DNA of 64,000 nucleotides. Origin: Siphonodentalium dalli (taxonomy: Eukaryota > Mollusca > Scaphopoda > Gadilida > Siphonodentaliidae). Below are positions 34,358 through 45,843 of this stretch, piece after piece; the first letter of the stretch is position 1; each line of letters opens with the position of its first letter. A program made the position numbers and the translations under genes. The stretch covers positions 74,685,980 through 74,749,979 of the forward strand of contig CP136063.1 of the NCBI GenBank assembly GCA_032622095.1, read 5' to 3'. The notes below the pieces were generated by a model. It was not told where the DNA came from. It searched no databases and saw nothing but the letters and a program-made list of their open reading frames with translations.

Positions 34358-36538
34358 ATTCAATTCTTTATTCTCATCACCTTATAAATAAAGGTATGGA
34401 GAAAACAAATTTACAATATGTACATTATATACAATAGCATGTGGACGTCCGGTGAACAATTTTCGTCACTATATATAAGTGCTTTTACGTCAAATACATT
34501 CAATATAAACAAACATGCATCCGCAGATGTGTATAAATAATTTAACATAATTATGTATATATATTCTTGTATACTGTCACGAGTCTATATATATTAACAT
34601 CAAATCATTTATCAATAAGTCCTTATGCTTGGGATCTTAATCGGTGATTTGATTAGCACAAACCATAGTAACATAAAGAACCCGACTAATAGTAATAATA
34701 ATATCAACAACAGCAGCAACAACAACTCTAAAATAAATCTTAAGTTAACTTAAGTACTTTATCACTGACTGTCAGAAATTTTGCGGTTTACTAACTTGAT
34801 GAAATCGCATAATTTGCGGAGACCCTTTGGATTTTGTTCATTCATGAGTTCGCTCACCACTATGGTATTTGTTGGTCTTCCCATGAGTTGGGATAACAAG
34901 CTATTCCGATGAATTTTTAGATCTGTGCAGATAAAAAGGTAGTGGAATTCGTCTCCTACTTCCCCAGAGTCACATAATGGGCAAATCCGGTCACGACGAC
35001 CAGAGCCATTCCACCGCCCTGTCTCGATTGGTAGTTTATGGTTACTCGTACGGAATTTACACAATAAACTTCTATTGGTGTGATTCAGGATGTCGAGATA
35101 ACTTTCAAAGGATATACTGTGTTTAAATATTCGATAAATTCTATCACGACTGCTATTGTGTATATCTCTTTCCCATGTATCTCTGAATTCTGATATTAGA
35201 CCACATTTCACATATGCGACTAATTCGGTAACGTAGGTTACACGTCCTGAGCACCAAATATGTGGCTGATTAAAATCGTCTAGTAACCCCTGTATTCGGT
35301 TTAGCCAGGGGAAACTGCTATCTTGGAAATTGGGGTTGTCAGATATGGATTGTGCCAATTTCAGTAGAACTTTGGGAAATCGATCAGCGTCACTATTGAC
35401 AACCTTGCACCAATATTTAACCATTCTGACTTTAATCATTATTTCAAGTGGTAGTTTGCCACTTTCACCATATATCATAAAATTTGGGGTCGACGGTCTC
35501 AGTCCAAGAATATGTTTTATGAATTTTCTTTGTACGCTCTCGAGTATGTCATTATTATCAAACCCCCATACCTCACAGCCATAAAGAAGAATGGGTGTCA
35601 CGTATGTATGAAATAGGTCGAGCTGATTACTGATGGATAAACAATGTTTCCGTGACTTACCTATAATGGAGTACATGGCTCGCGTGGCCTTGTCCGTTAA
35701 AATCTTTTTCGTTGGGTTGAATGAACCAGATTCGCAGAAACTTATACCTAGGTAGTTAAACTGTTTGACAATATCAATCTTACTCCCTTTAAATATGAAT
35801 TTCGTTTTCTTTGGGAGGCTACTTTTCGACAGGTTCAGAATTTTAGTCTTATCAGTATTAACTGTCAACTTCCACTTGTCGCAATATTTTTCAAATTCAT
35901 TTAATTGTTTTTGTAGTGCTTTTGGTGTCTCGGCCATGATTACAGTATCATCAGCGTATAATATTAAGAGTATTTTCAGGTAACAACCCAGCCTGTTCTC
36001 AATTTCACTGTTAACTTTACGTAAGCCGATCACATTTTGTTTGGACAAGTAACATTCCATATAATTTAGGTATAACGAGAAGAGGAGAGGTGATAGATTT
36101 CCTCCTTGTCTAACACCAGATAAACATGGGAAATATTCAGAACGGTTGCCATTTAACTGAACGCAAGACATAATGTGTTGATACATATTTTGAACGATTT
36201 TCAATTTTTTTCCATTAATTCCAGATTTAATCAACTTATACCATAATCCCTGCCTCCATACCATGTCAAATGCCTTTTTGAAATGGATGAAGGCGCATAT
36301 GAGTTTCTTGTTTAGTTTCCTGCTAATCTCAGAAAGTAGGTGTAATCTGAAAATATTATCCACAGTGGAATGATTTTTTCTAAATCCCGCTTGGTTCTCG
36401 GAAATAGTACTATGTTCCTCGGTGTATATACTTAAACGGTTTGACAAAATTTTTGTAAAGACTTTACCGAGACAACTGAGAATCGTGATTGGCCTGTAAT
36501 TACTAGGATCAGTGGATTCGCCCTTGTTCTTGTTCTTG
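34358..36538 (-). mobile_element. LINE insertion in repeat R, 5'-truncated, long intact RT frame
   Basis: The 3' end, read on the minus strand, is GAGAATAAAGAATTGAATTG, an AATTG-type tail with a poly(A)-like signal. The 5' junction lies near 36538, where R sequence (CACACACCTGAACTTATTAT on plus) abuts a CTTGTT hexamer run. Only about 4 bp (TTCA) can be seen as a flanking duplication. The endonuclease is missing. About 400 bp of 3' UTR follows the stop at 34762. Confidence 0.8.
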
Positions 36539-36594
36539 TTCACACACCTGAACTTATTATATAATATTGTCCAAACTGGTCGGCGAAAAGACAA
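34762..36594 (-). CDS. LINE reverse transcriptase ORF2 (610 codons, catalytic Asp changed)
   Basis: An uninterrupted frame with RT motifs in order: DPSNYRPITILSCLGKVFTK, QAGFRKNHSTVDNIF, motif A CAFIHFKKAFDMVW, motif B GVRQGGNLSPLLF, motif C LILYADDTVIMAE, then thumb (YLGISFCESGSF), TPILLYGCEVWG and the C-terminal FRTSNHKLPIETGRW ... CPLCDSGEVGDEFHYLFIC. In motif A the first Asp, normally a metal ligand (FxDF), is His, so this copy should be catalytically dead although it has no stop or frameshift. In motif B Gly replaces the usual Asp. The first 18 or so residues come from flanking repeat R, so the ATG at 36594 is accidental. No endonuclease domain. Confidence 0.88.
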   Translation of the reverse strand: MSFRRPVWTILYNKFRCVNKNKNKGESTDPSNYRPITILSCLGKVFTKILSNRLSIYTEEHSTISENQAGFRKNHSTVDNIFRLHLLSEISRKLNKKLICAFIHFKKAFDMVWRQGLWYKLIKSGINGKKLKIVQNMYQHIMSCVQLNGNRSEYFPCLSGVRQGGNLSPLLFSLYLNYMECYLSKQNVIGLRKVNSEIENRLGCYLKILLILYADDTVIMAETPKALQKQLNEFEKYCDKWKLTVNTDKTKILNLSKSSLPKKTKFIFKGSKIDIVKQFNYLGISFCESGSFNPTKKILTDKATRAMYSIIGKSRKHCLSISNQLDLFHTYVTPILLYGCEVWGFDNNDILESVQRKFIKHILGLRPSTPNFMIYGESGKLPLEIMIKVRMVKYWCKVVNSDADRFPKVLLKLAQSISDNPNFQDSSFPWLNRIQGLLDDFNQPHIWCSGRVTYVTELVAYVKCGLISEFRDTWERDIHNSSRDRIYRIFKHSISFESYLDILNHTNRSLLCKFRTSNHKLPIETGRWNGSGRRDRICPLCDSGEVGDEFHYLFICTDLKIHRNSLLSQLMGRPTNTIVVSELMNEQNPKGLRKLCDFIKLVNRKISDSQ

Positions 36595-36780
36595 ACAAAT
36601 GTTAGTACAAAATTTAAAATTTTCTACTACATAACTCGTTAGCTTGTGTTCTACTACATAACTCGTTGATTTTCTACTATATAACCCGTGACCTCAAGTT
36701 ACAACATAACTCGTTGATTTTACTACATAGCTCGTGAGCTACCACAAAACTCGTCAGTTGCTACAAAACTATAGGCGTAA
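36541..36780 (-). repeat. Repeat family R, copy R4 (continuation of R3 beyond the LINE)
   Basis: Contains CCAAACTGGTCGGCGAAAA and several ACTACATAACTCGTT words, in the order expected where R3 was interrupted, so R3 and R4 are best read as one element split by the LINE. Confidence 0.7.
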
Positions 36781-36852
36781 CATTAAGTTAATAGAATGTC
36801 AGTAACATAGCCAGTTATACAATTATTCATGATGCTTCTTAACTCGACTTAT

Positions 36853-37355
36853 GGGGCGATTCCATTTATTACGCTGGGCTACAATGGGTAATGCAATTTC
36901 AATGGGCAATGAATGGAATGACCGGTCGTAAACACGCCGAATTACACATACGGCCGAGGTGGTGTAATTTCGTGCGTATTGTGACTTCACTTTCCTCGCG
37001 AAGATCGGTTGTCACACGGACAACATTTATGTAATGGATTAAATGAATTTTATTTCTAATTTGTCATAAATATTGAATAGTCCATAGTTTTAGATTAGTG
37101 TCAAGGTTGTTCTAAAATTATGTATATTTGCTTGTTCGATAAAAATCGAAATTCTCGTTAGTTTTTTTGGGAATATGATATATTTTTGCTCATTTTCTTA
37201 AGTCCTCAATGTGAGTTGTGTCAAATTTAGTATATGTTTGTTTGCAGTTGTACTATGCGTTTTTAGATTACTCCGCTCATCCAAAAATCATTTCATTCAC
37301 TTTTGCCCAGGGTAATTTACCCATTGTAGCCCAGCGTAATGAATGAATCGCCCCC
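36853..37355. mobile_element. TIR MITE of about 500 bp
   Basis: GGGGCGATTCC, then TTATTACGCTGGGCTACAAT and GGGTAA, at the left is matched by the reverse complement at 37317-37355 (TTACCCATTGTAGCCCAGCG, then AATCGCCCCC). The terminal repeats are about 40 bp. There is no coding frame and no certain target duplication. Confidence 0.75.
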
Positions 37356-37674
37356 GGTAATTTCCGCCGCAAGGCGGAATATATCCGAATACAGAAATCT
37401 GAGAAAATCGCATCGCAAATAGAACCTGATGTCGCGGCGATATAAAGAGCACGTAAGGTTAAATATTCGATGCAAGGCTAAATGTAAGTCTCGTGCGGTC
37501 AGCTTGATGTATAATAGTAATAACATCAATGTATCTGGAGATCTCGGCGATCAATAACGTGTTTACCGTTTCCTATTTCCGAGTCAAATAATTATCAATC
37601 AAAATTAATAGGTCGAATTTCTAATCCTCTAGTTTCAATCCTAGTCTTTTATATACATATATATGTGTTATATC

Positions 37675-38475
37675 TATACTAGAAGGTGACCCGACTTCGT
37701 CCGGGCTTTGATCTTGAATTGACCATTTTGAAGGTCAATGTCAGGTGGGGTCAAACACCAACACCCCAAAAATGGTGGAAATCGGCCCAGCGGACACCGG
37801 GAAATCGGCCCAGCGGATACCGAGATACCCTATGCATCAAATTTCGTCCGTAAAAATCCGCCAGTTTAACCCGATTTGATTTCCACTCAAGTATATAAAC
37901 GCGCCTCATATACACACGCTCATTAATTATCAAGTGTCAACGTAAAGATAAATTACCATCGGTGTCCGAGATATCGCCAAGACGTCTGAAACAGTCAAAT
38001 GCATCGGCCGGTTAAGCGTTAACGTGATCTAACGTTATGACCTCCAACGACGTCATAGAAGTTACGCATTGTTTTTATCCTGATGGAAGATAGTACCACT
38101 TCTTCTTGATAATTGAGGCAGATAACTAAAACGGATACATACGCATTATATATCGTTGGAAAGAGGAAACACGAAAGATTCTCACAATGTCATTATTATG
38201 ACTGGCATTTTATTATTCGCGCTGTTTCGAATCGATTTGTAAGCACCGAACTCAAATGAAAGTCCCGTAACACAGCGTAAAAACAGATTTGACCTCGGCA
38301 CGTGAAAAGTTGACATCGGATCTGAAAATCAATAGGCCTATGCCACTTCCTGGCCGAAAATACCCCCACATACCAAGTTTCATCGAAATCGGCCAGGCCG
38401 TTTTCGAGTCCATCGCGATCACACGCACACACACACCCAGACACACACACAGATCTTCCAAAATATATAATAGAC
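37675..38475 (+). repeat. Interspersed repeat beginning GGTGACCCGACTTCGTCCGG
   Basis: Starts near a small hairpin (CCCGACTTCGTCCGGG) and ends with (CA)n-rich sequence and AGATCTTCCAAAATATATAA. Its 3' third (CCAAGTTTCATCGAAATCGG, then a CA/CAGA tract, then CTTCCAAAATATATA) is parallel to the next element's, so the two are related family members side by side. Superfamily unknown. Confidence 0.6.
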
Positions 38476-39540
38476 TAGCCGATGAGCCCGACGTTGTCCG
38501 GGCTATTCAAAAACCAAATTTCAAGTCGATAGCTCTACCCAGCCCGAAATTTCAAGTCGATAGCTCTACCCGTTTCCGAGATCTGGTCTGCGCATGCGCG
38601 AAGCTGGCGTCGCACGGGCTCGGCGACCCGATAAAATTCGTACCCGGGGCAAGATACATTCACATAGCAAATTTCAAGTCGATAGCTCCACCGTTTCCGA
38701 GATCTCGTCTGCGCATGCGCGAAGCTGGCGTCGCACGGGCTCGGACGTTCAAGTCTCTAGCTCCACCCGTTTCCGCATTCGCGAAGCTGACATCGCACGG
38801 GTTCGGCGACCCGATAAAATTCGTATCCGGGGCAAGATATCTTCAGATACAAAATTTCAAGTCGATAGCTCCACCCGTTTCCGAGATCTGGTATGAGCAT
38901 GCGCGAAGCTGGCGTCGCACGAGCTCGGCGACCCGATAAAATTCGTATCCGGAGCAAGATACATTCACATAGCAAATTTCAAGTCGATAGCTCCACCCGT
39001 TTCCGAGATCTCGTCTGCGCATGCGCGAAGCTGGCGTCGCACGGGCTCGGCGACCCGATAAAATTCGTATCCGGAGCAAGATACATTCGCATAGCAAATT
39101 TCAAGTCGATAGCTCCACCCGTTTCCGAGATCTCGTCTGCGCATGCGCGAAGCGTGCGTCCGGGCTATTCATCCGGGCTATTCAAAAACCAAATTTCAAG
39201 TCGATGGCTCCACCCGTTTCCGAGATCTCGTCTGCGCATGTGCGAAGCTGGCGTCGCACGGGCTCGGCGACCCGATAAAATTCGCATCCGGGGCAAGATA
39301 CATTCACATACCAAATATCAAGTCGATAGCTCCACCCGTTTCCGAGATCTCGTCTGCGCATGCGCGAAGCGGGCGCCGCACGGGCTCGCCAATACGACAA
39401 CGTTCACCGCCTGGTCAAACTACACACACGTACCAAGTTTCGTCCCGATCGGTCGAGAATCGTAGATTTGTATAAATGACAGACAGACAGACAGACAGAC
39501 AAACAAACATACAGACAGAGGTCTTCAAAATATATATGAG
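38476..39540 (+). repeat. Related repeat containing a 122-bp tandem array
   Basis: Starts CCGATGAGCCCGACGTTGTC, and ends with (ACAG)n and GAGGTCTTCAAAATATATAT. Between them lie about eight copies, several truncated, of a unit with TCAAGTCGATAGCTCCACCC, GTTTCCGAGATC, GCGCATGCGCGAAG and CGGCGACCCGATAAAATTCG. Full copies repeat every 122-123 bp (e.g. 38981 to 39103). Long open frames over this GC-richer array are a by-product of few stop codons in the unit. Confidence 0.8.
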
Positions 39541-39723
39541 ATTATGATTATTATTTATTATCATTTTGACAAACTCCGGTGAAGGTAAGTGTCAAACGTG
39601 TACCAATTATGTTTCAATTGTCATTTGAACTGATATGGGTATTTAATATTATATTAATGGAGCACATCCAAGCTTTAGCATATCAGGCGCCCTATAAATG
39701 TCACTTTACACGATGTTTGTGTG

Positions 39724-39892
39724 CAAGACGATGATAAGACGATGCTAAGACGATGCCAAGACGATGATAAGACGATGCTAAGACGATGATAAGACGATGC
39801 TAATCCGATGCTAAGACGATGATAAGACGATGCTAAGTCGATGCTAAGACGATGCTAAGACGATGCTAAGCCGATGCTAAGCCAATCGTCGC
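39724..39892. repeat. 11-bp minisatellite
   Basis: Tandem AAGACGATGCT / AAGACGATGAT units, with AAGCCGATGCT variants at the right end. No coding support. Confidence 0.85.
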
Positions 39893-39953
39893 ACAGTGGT
39901 CATGAATGGAAGATCGAAATTGTAATATTTGTCCTGCATCCCAGATATATAGA

Positions 39954-40114
39954 GAATATCTACACTTTTTGGTTGGATATGGTAATTATATCATGAGTGA
40001 TGACAAAAACAAAATGAATTTCCACGAGTGGCTCTGCCACGAGTGGAAATTCATTTTGTTTTTGTCATCACGAATGGGATAATTACCATATACAAACAAA
40101 AAGTGTAGATATTC
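39954..40114. repeat. 161-bp near-perfect palindrome (snapback element)
   Basis: GAATATCTACACTTTTTG ... GATGACAAAAACAAAATGAA and TTTCCAC on the left are mirrored by GTGGAAATTCATTTTGTTTT ... GTAGATATTC on the right. The loop is only about 12 bases (GGCTCTGCC). It would extrude as a cruciform or be transcribed as a long hairpin. Confidence 0.85.
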
Positions 40115-40907
40115 TGTTTATTATATGCTCCGCTCAGTTGACCCATGGATCAACTGGAAAGATGAGTAAAACGTACACATTTGTATACTCAAGTACAGCC
40201 ATGGTAATGAGCTTGTGCGCATAAAATAGTTTTTCAGACAGATTGGTTGAGGGATAAAGAGGCTAACATCAGCATGTTTAACAGAAGCATTTAATTGATC
40301 ACATATTACAATTTGTTCAACCTGAATTGGGAATTTTAGCACAGTCTTCCACCAAGAAACCGAATCACTTTTAATTTTGGCGCGGATAGATACGAGTGAG
40401 ATATCGATATCTTACTAGACGGATAACGGGTTTTATCTGATGCAAAAATGCTACTATTTAATAGCTTAGCATATAATATAATTATCCTTGATGTTATTAT
40501 GTACATGTATCATTAATATTCAATTAATTGCTTTATTTGTTACCATTCTGCTTTGAATGTTATATTACCATGCATATATGTTACCCTGCATATATTTGTT
40601 AAAGTAAAGTTTTAAAGGGACAGTCCAGTCTGTGGTACCATGCGCTATACATAATATGTTTATAAAGCATTTTCACACGGGATAAGGGGTGGAAGACACA
40701 TGGAGTGGAATACACATGGGCCACACAGGTCCGGTGGAGCTTGTATCAGACCCCACCTCCCCACTCAAAAGCCGCCCCACCCATGCCCACCACAGTGAAA
40801 TTTCACCCAGATTGAAATTGTGCTGATAATTAGATTTTTCAACCAGTATTCTGTGCAAAATAAGTTATTTTTAGTTGGTACTAGTTAGGAGAAATTCCAA
40901 CAGATAG
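40115..40907. other. No feature seen
   Basis: Unique-looking sequence. A C-rich stretch at 40730-40800 has no motif. Confidence 0.4.
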
Positions 40908-42165
40908 GATCGCCTTTATGTGGTGTCCATTCACCTTTATATGACATTCGTTCACCTTTATTTGTTGTGCATATATCCTTATATGCTGTCCATTCATATC
41001 TATATGGTATCAATACACATTTATATGGCATTCATTAACCTTTATATGGTGTGCAAATGTCATATGGTGTCCATTCATAGTTAAATGGTGTCCATTCACC
41101 TTTATGCATGATGGTGAGTACTGTTATTTATATGGTGTCCATTTACCTTGATATGGTGTCCAATCACCTTTATGTGATGTCCATTCGCCTTTCAATTGTG
41201 TTCATTCACCTTTATATGGTGGGCAAATGTCTTTATATTATGTCCATTCACTTTATATGGTGTGCAATCACCTTGATATTGGTTCAATTCGCCTTTATGC
41301 GATGTCCATTCGCCTTTCTATGGTGTCCATTCACCTTTCTATGGTGTCCATTCACCTTTATGTGGTGGACATATGGCTTTATGTGATGTCCACTCACCTT
41401 TCTATGGTGTCCATTTGCCTTTATATGATGTCCATCCACCTTTCTATGGTGTCCATTCACATTTATAATATGGTGTGCAAAATGTCTCTATATGATGTCC
41501 ATTCACCTGTATATGGTGTCCGCTCGCCTTCACATTGTGCCCATTCACCTGTATATGGCGTTCATATGTCTTTATATGATGACCATTCGCTTTTCTATGG
41601 TGTATTTTCACCTTCCAGTGGTGTCCATTCGCCTTTATATTGTGCGCAAGGGTCATTATATGATATCAATTCGCCTTCCTATGGTGTCCATTGATTCGCC
41701 TTTCGATGATGTCCATTCACCTTTATATTGTGACAAATGTCGTTATATGATGTCCATTCACCATTATGATGATTAACACTGTTCTTGCTCTGATATCCAT
41801 GCACGTCTATATGGTGTCCGTTTACCTTTATGTTATCTCCTTTCATCTTTATATGGTGTCAATTTACCTCCATATGGTGTTGTTTTACCTTTATGTGGTG
41901 TTGTGTTTCCTTTATATGGTATCTATTTACATCTATATGGTGTCTGTTCACATTTATATTGTGTGTTTTACCTGTATATGTTTACACTAATCACCTTTGT
42001 ATGATATACTGCAGTCAGTTCACCTGTATGTGGAGTCCATTCGCCTTCATACTGTGTCAAGTTACCTTTATTATGGTGTGTATTTAACTATATATGATGT
42101 GGGTTTTACCTTTATATTGTGTATGTTGACCTTTACATGGTATCCATTTACCTTTATCTGTATAT
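40908..42165 (+). repeat. 21-bp minisatellite, direct orientation
   Basis: Degenerate tandem copies of CTTTATATGGTGTCCATTCAC with a 21-bp period (clear at 41310-41380). Because 21 is a multiple of three, all frames over the array stay open for long stretches with 7-residue periodicity (WCPFTFL and similar), which should not be taken for protein. Confidence 0.9.
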
Positions 42166-42280
42166 GGTAACCATGCATGATGATGGCTGCCGTTCTATAT
42201 ATGATGTACATACGACTTTATGTCATGTATATACGACTTTATATGATGTGTGTATGGTCTGTATTATGCGGTATATCATC

Positions 42281-42640
42281 CTGACGGTGAATGGACACCA
42301 TATAAAGATATGTTCACGCCATATAAATACATCTCCACACCATATGACGACAATTGAAAATCATATAAAGATGAATGGACACCATACAAAGACTCTGCAT
42401 ATCATATGGAGAACAGATGTCATCGTCTCAATGGTGAACGGACACCATATACAGGTAGAACACACCATAGCAAGGTAAATGGACAGTATATCAAGATGAA
42501 TGCACACCACATAAAGTGCTCGTCAAGTGGACACGTTTTAAAATCTTAAATTATTTGCACACAACATAAAGGTGAATTGACCATATGGAGGTGAATGGAC
42601 ACCACCTTAAGGTAAAGGTAGACCCACATCACATAAGGTA
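42281..42640 (-). repeat. 21-bp minisatellite, inverted orientation
   Basis: GTGAATGGACACCATATAAAG units are the reverse complement of the array to the left. Orientation changes between about 42165 and 42281. It is shorter and more degenerate than the direct part. Confidence 0.85.
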
Positions 42641-45052
42641 GCCATGGTGTTCGATAGAAAACACAGAATCGCTGGATGCATGTGTGATGACGATGATGAT
42701 GGAGTATTATTTGTAAGTATATTTGTCATATTACATTATTGGCTTCAAAACTAGTCAGTTGATAACAGGTATCAATAAAAAAAGAACTGACTACATAGTC
42801 ACATCTTAAAAATAAACTATAGTCTTGTAATAATATGACTCAACATGCATCAGCCTGTATGATATCGGTATCATTACAAACCATTCTACATATACTTTTG
42901 CCAAGTACTGTATCAAGAAGCATCACTATATCTGACTATTGCATGAATTAGATTACTGATAGTTACCATGGGTCAAACACGATTGTCTTGTATTGATATA
43001 GTAGCACGTGCATGGTGGCCGTTTAGTGATATTAATATCAAAGTTCGAGTAATATAACGAAATATTTGCCGTAGGTTCAATGTTGAATTTTAATCGCAAC
43101 TGTAGTCAGTGAGAATAATCTGACACATCGGAATTTTCCCAAACTGCGCATGAGTTTCACACATAGTATTTTTGAGAAATTTAAATTATACATGTATATA
43201 TCCATTCGCAAAATGGCGCCATTTATCCAAAATACAAGAATCCCCATATGGTTCAATGTTAATGTTTTTATCACAACTGCAGCCAGTACGAACCCACGGA
43301 TCAGATCCAAATTTTCAAATATATCTTTGAGGTTCATACTTAGCAGTTTTTGTGACAACATTTCAAATCGTACAGGTTATAATACGCCAAATGGCACCAT
43401 CTATCATTTTTTAAACTAAACTCTCTTTAAATTATGTTGACCCATTAGGCAAACACTTCAAAATAAATAATGGAAACAAGTCAATCCTGAAAATAGACCT
43501 ACATGGCATACAAATATGTTATAAGGTAGCTTTTAGCAGGCCAAAAAATGTGATATGATATAAGAAATCTGACTATTTGTCAAAAGCGTCACTAAATATC
43601 GTTTTGGCGGAGGGGTAAGTTTTTTTGCCCTGTATTCGCGCTAGGTACGTCGCAGGTCCACAATAATACAACCATCCAATAGCAGATATGCCACGGATCA
43701 CAAAAAGACATACACATTGTGACAATATCCGATAGGTTTCTGGCAAACGGAGTTGAAACTGACACATTAAGCTGAATCAGCGAAAAAAATACGTTCACGG
43801 TTGACGAAATACGTCACAGCTCAAACATCAAACGATTATCTGGCAACTTTTTACCATTTATACACCACTCACATAACTCTCATCCATATCAAAGGAAGAA
43901 AAGGTTAAATTGAACATAGATTGAGAAGCTTAGACTAATGAACATCACTTGAACTAACCCACAAAATGTATACAAATAAGGTTGGGTAGCATGAGGGAAA
44001 TGTGAAAAAAAATCACATTTGCCCCAGATATTGACCCCGCGACAACCAGAACCTGAAATTAGAATAGTTGGGCTACATAAATATGGTGGTCGCTGAAATT
44101 CCCCTTCCTGGTGACACCTCGTGTAATGAGAGCCCATAATATTTCATCGTTCGCCTCAACCACGAAACCGGAACTATAACATAAAGGCTTCATTACACAT
44201 AACAAAAATAAGCCCACTATAATACATGAATAAACATTTTAAGTAAGTTCAATTCGTGGACTATAGGACGGGTGGCGTGTAGTAAACACATACATACACG
44301 CGTGTTAATATCGGTTTGTCGATACGGCACTTATGGCATCGTAAAGGATCGAACCCGAGGTTGCGCTACTCGTGCTATCCTTCGCGCTGTTACTCGTGCC
44401 GTATCAACAAAACCATTAAGGCACTCGTGTCGTGTTGTCATATACTATACAAGATACGAGCGTAACCTCTCTATTATACATTACGTACGCGTAGATCACA
44501 TCCTCGTACAGGCTGCATGTGTTCATCGCCCGCCGTCTTCTTGGTTATTGAAATATTGGGTTATTCCGCGTTGATATATAACAGTGTCGAACTCTTCTGA
44601 CGAAGATTTAAATGGACATAGGGCCGTCGCAGTGAGTAATGTGCACACAAATATAAGTCTGTAAAACCAGAGCCAATAAGAAGAACATGGGGACTGGAGA
44701 AGTGTGCCCCCGAAATAAAAAATAAAAAATTAAAAACCACATGCTTGCAATTTTTATTTTTGGCCTGAGAAACGAAAAAAATGTACTTTGCATCGTTAAG
44801 CGATTTAGCAACGGTTGCTACATATATATACATAGGCAACTACCCGGTATTCAAAGGAACTGACAATATTGATTACAATATTGTTATTTCGCTTCAATAA
44901 ATGCATTAGTTTTGATGGTCGGTCATCATGGTGCTTATTATGGGTGTAAAATGGAACTGTGTATGATTCAATGTTCTGCTTAATTTTATATCTGCATCGT
45001 CTCTGATTAGCTTTGGAACTGACCTGGAATCAGATAATATATAAACAGATAT
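42641..45052. other. No gene seen; one weak 176-bp duplication
   Basis: Blocks starting GGTTCAATGTTNAA at 43075 and 43251 share CAACTG.AG.CAGT and the surrounding order, suggesting an old tandem duplication of about 176 bp. The rest is unique-looking; short open frames (43573-43798, 44272-44574) have no recognised domain. Confidence 0.4.
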
Positions 45053-45335
45053 ATAACGGCGATTTGTATGAGAAATTGCAATATAAGTCAAATTCTTCTA
45101 TAGGGTGGGTGGGCCTGGTGGAGGTTTGGTTTACGCTCTTTAAAACACTTCTTCAAATATTTCCGTTATTTCGTCAAAAATACTTCATCAAATATCTCCG
45201 TTAATTAGTTAATAAAAATAATTTCTTATTTCTATAATTCGCGCTATTTCGCTGTATTTTCCTATTTCGCTTTTTCGTTGTATTTCATATTTCGATAATT
45301 CGCTATATTTGACATATTATGGGATATGAGGCATG
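45053..45335 (+). repeat. Interspersed repeat S, copy 1
   Basis: CGGCGATTTGTATGAGAAATTG through TTCAAATATTTCCGTTATTT to TTTGACATATTATGGGATAT. The same series of blocks lies in the same orientation at 51427-51770. It is T-rich with pyrimidine-biased TATTTCG words. Not shown to be an LTR. Confidence 0.65.
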
Positions 45336-45843
45336 CCTCAACGGCTGGCGTGGCATGCCACATACCCTATACCAATGAGGCCTTTTAACTAATAGTTTTG
45401 TATTACTACAGAGTAACATTGGTCTGTATCGGGTGCATTATTGATATTTCTCCTATTACGAAATTGTGCGTTTCGAACCATTGTTATTTTGACAACAAAA
45501 CTGTTTTGTGACAACAAACATCGCTAATCGTGTAGGTAGTATGATATATATGGGGTATTAGTATTACTATGACATGGTTAATTATGTTGCTCGTCGCTTT
45601 ACTCGCCCAATTAGTCTGTCAAGCTCTATCAGCGTCTTTATCGATCCTCTATACGCGGATATCTCTACACTCTAAGAACACAGCTCCAAATCGGCTTCAT
45701 CCGAGAACCAACTACCAAAATGGAATGAAACACTTTGGTTCCACACTGCTTTGTTTCCATTAAAACAAATTCTAAGTTTGGTTCGTCAAAGAACCCACCA
45801 CCATAATCACCTAATGCGCACACGCTTGACTATCAAAAGATAA
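45336..45843. other. No supported gene
   Basis: An open frame at 45569-45763 starts with a hydrophobic stretch (MTWLIMLLVALLAQLVCQA) that looks like a signal peptide, then becomes featureless. No splice donor or neighbour supports it. GCATGCCTCAACGGCTGGCG / GGCATGCC near 45335 is a small inverted motif. Confidence 0.35.

Noticed and set aside
38289-39475. Long open frames (up to 216 codons) over the 122-bp array, both strands
   Set aside because: The GC-rich unit has few stops and its period is not a multiple of three, so frames change from unit to unit; no protein-like conservation.
41108-42087. Long overlapping open frames (up to 155 codons) over the 21-bp minisatellite
   Set aside because: The period is a multiple of three, so open frames with 7-residue repeats arise automatically; several frames are open at once.
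44340-44365. GATCGAACCCGAGG as a tRNA T-arm
   Set aside because: No A-box, anticodon stem or acceptor pairing nearby.
45569-45763. Small secreted protein with a signal peptide
   Set aside because: Only the first ~20 residues look like a signal; the rest is featureless, no splice donor or family match.
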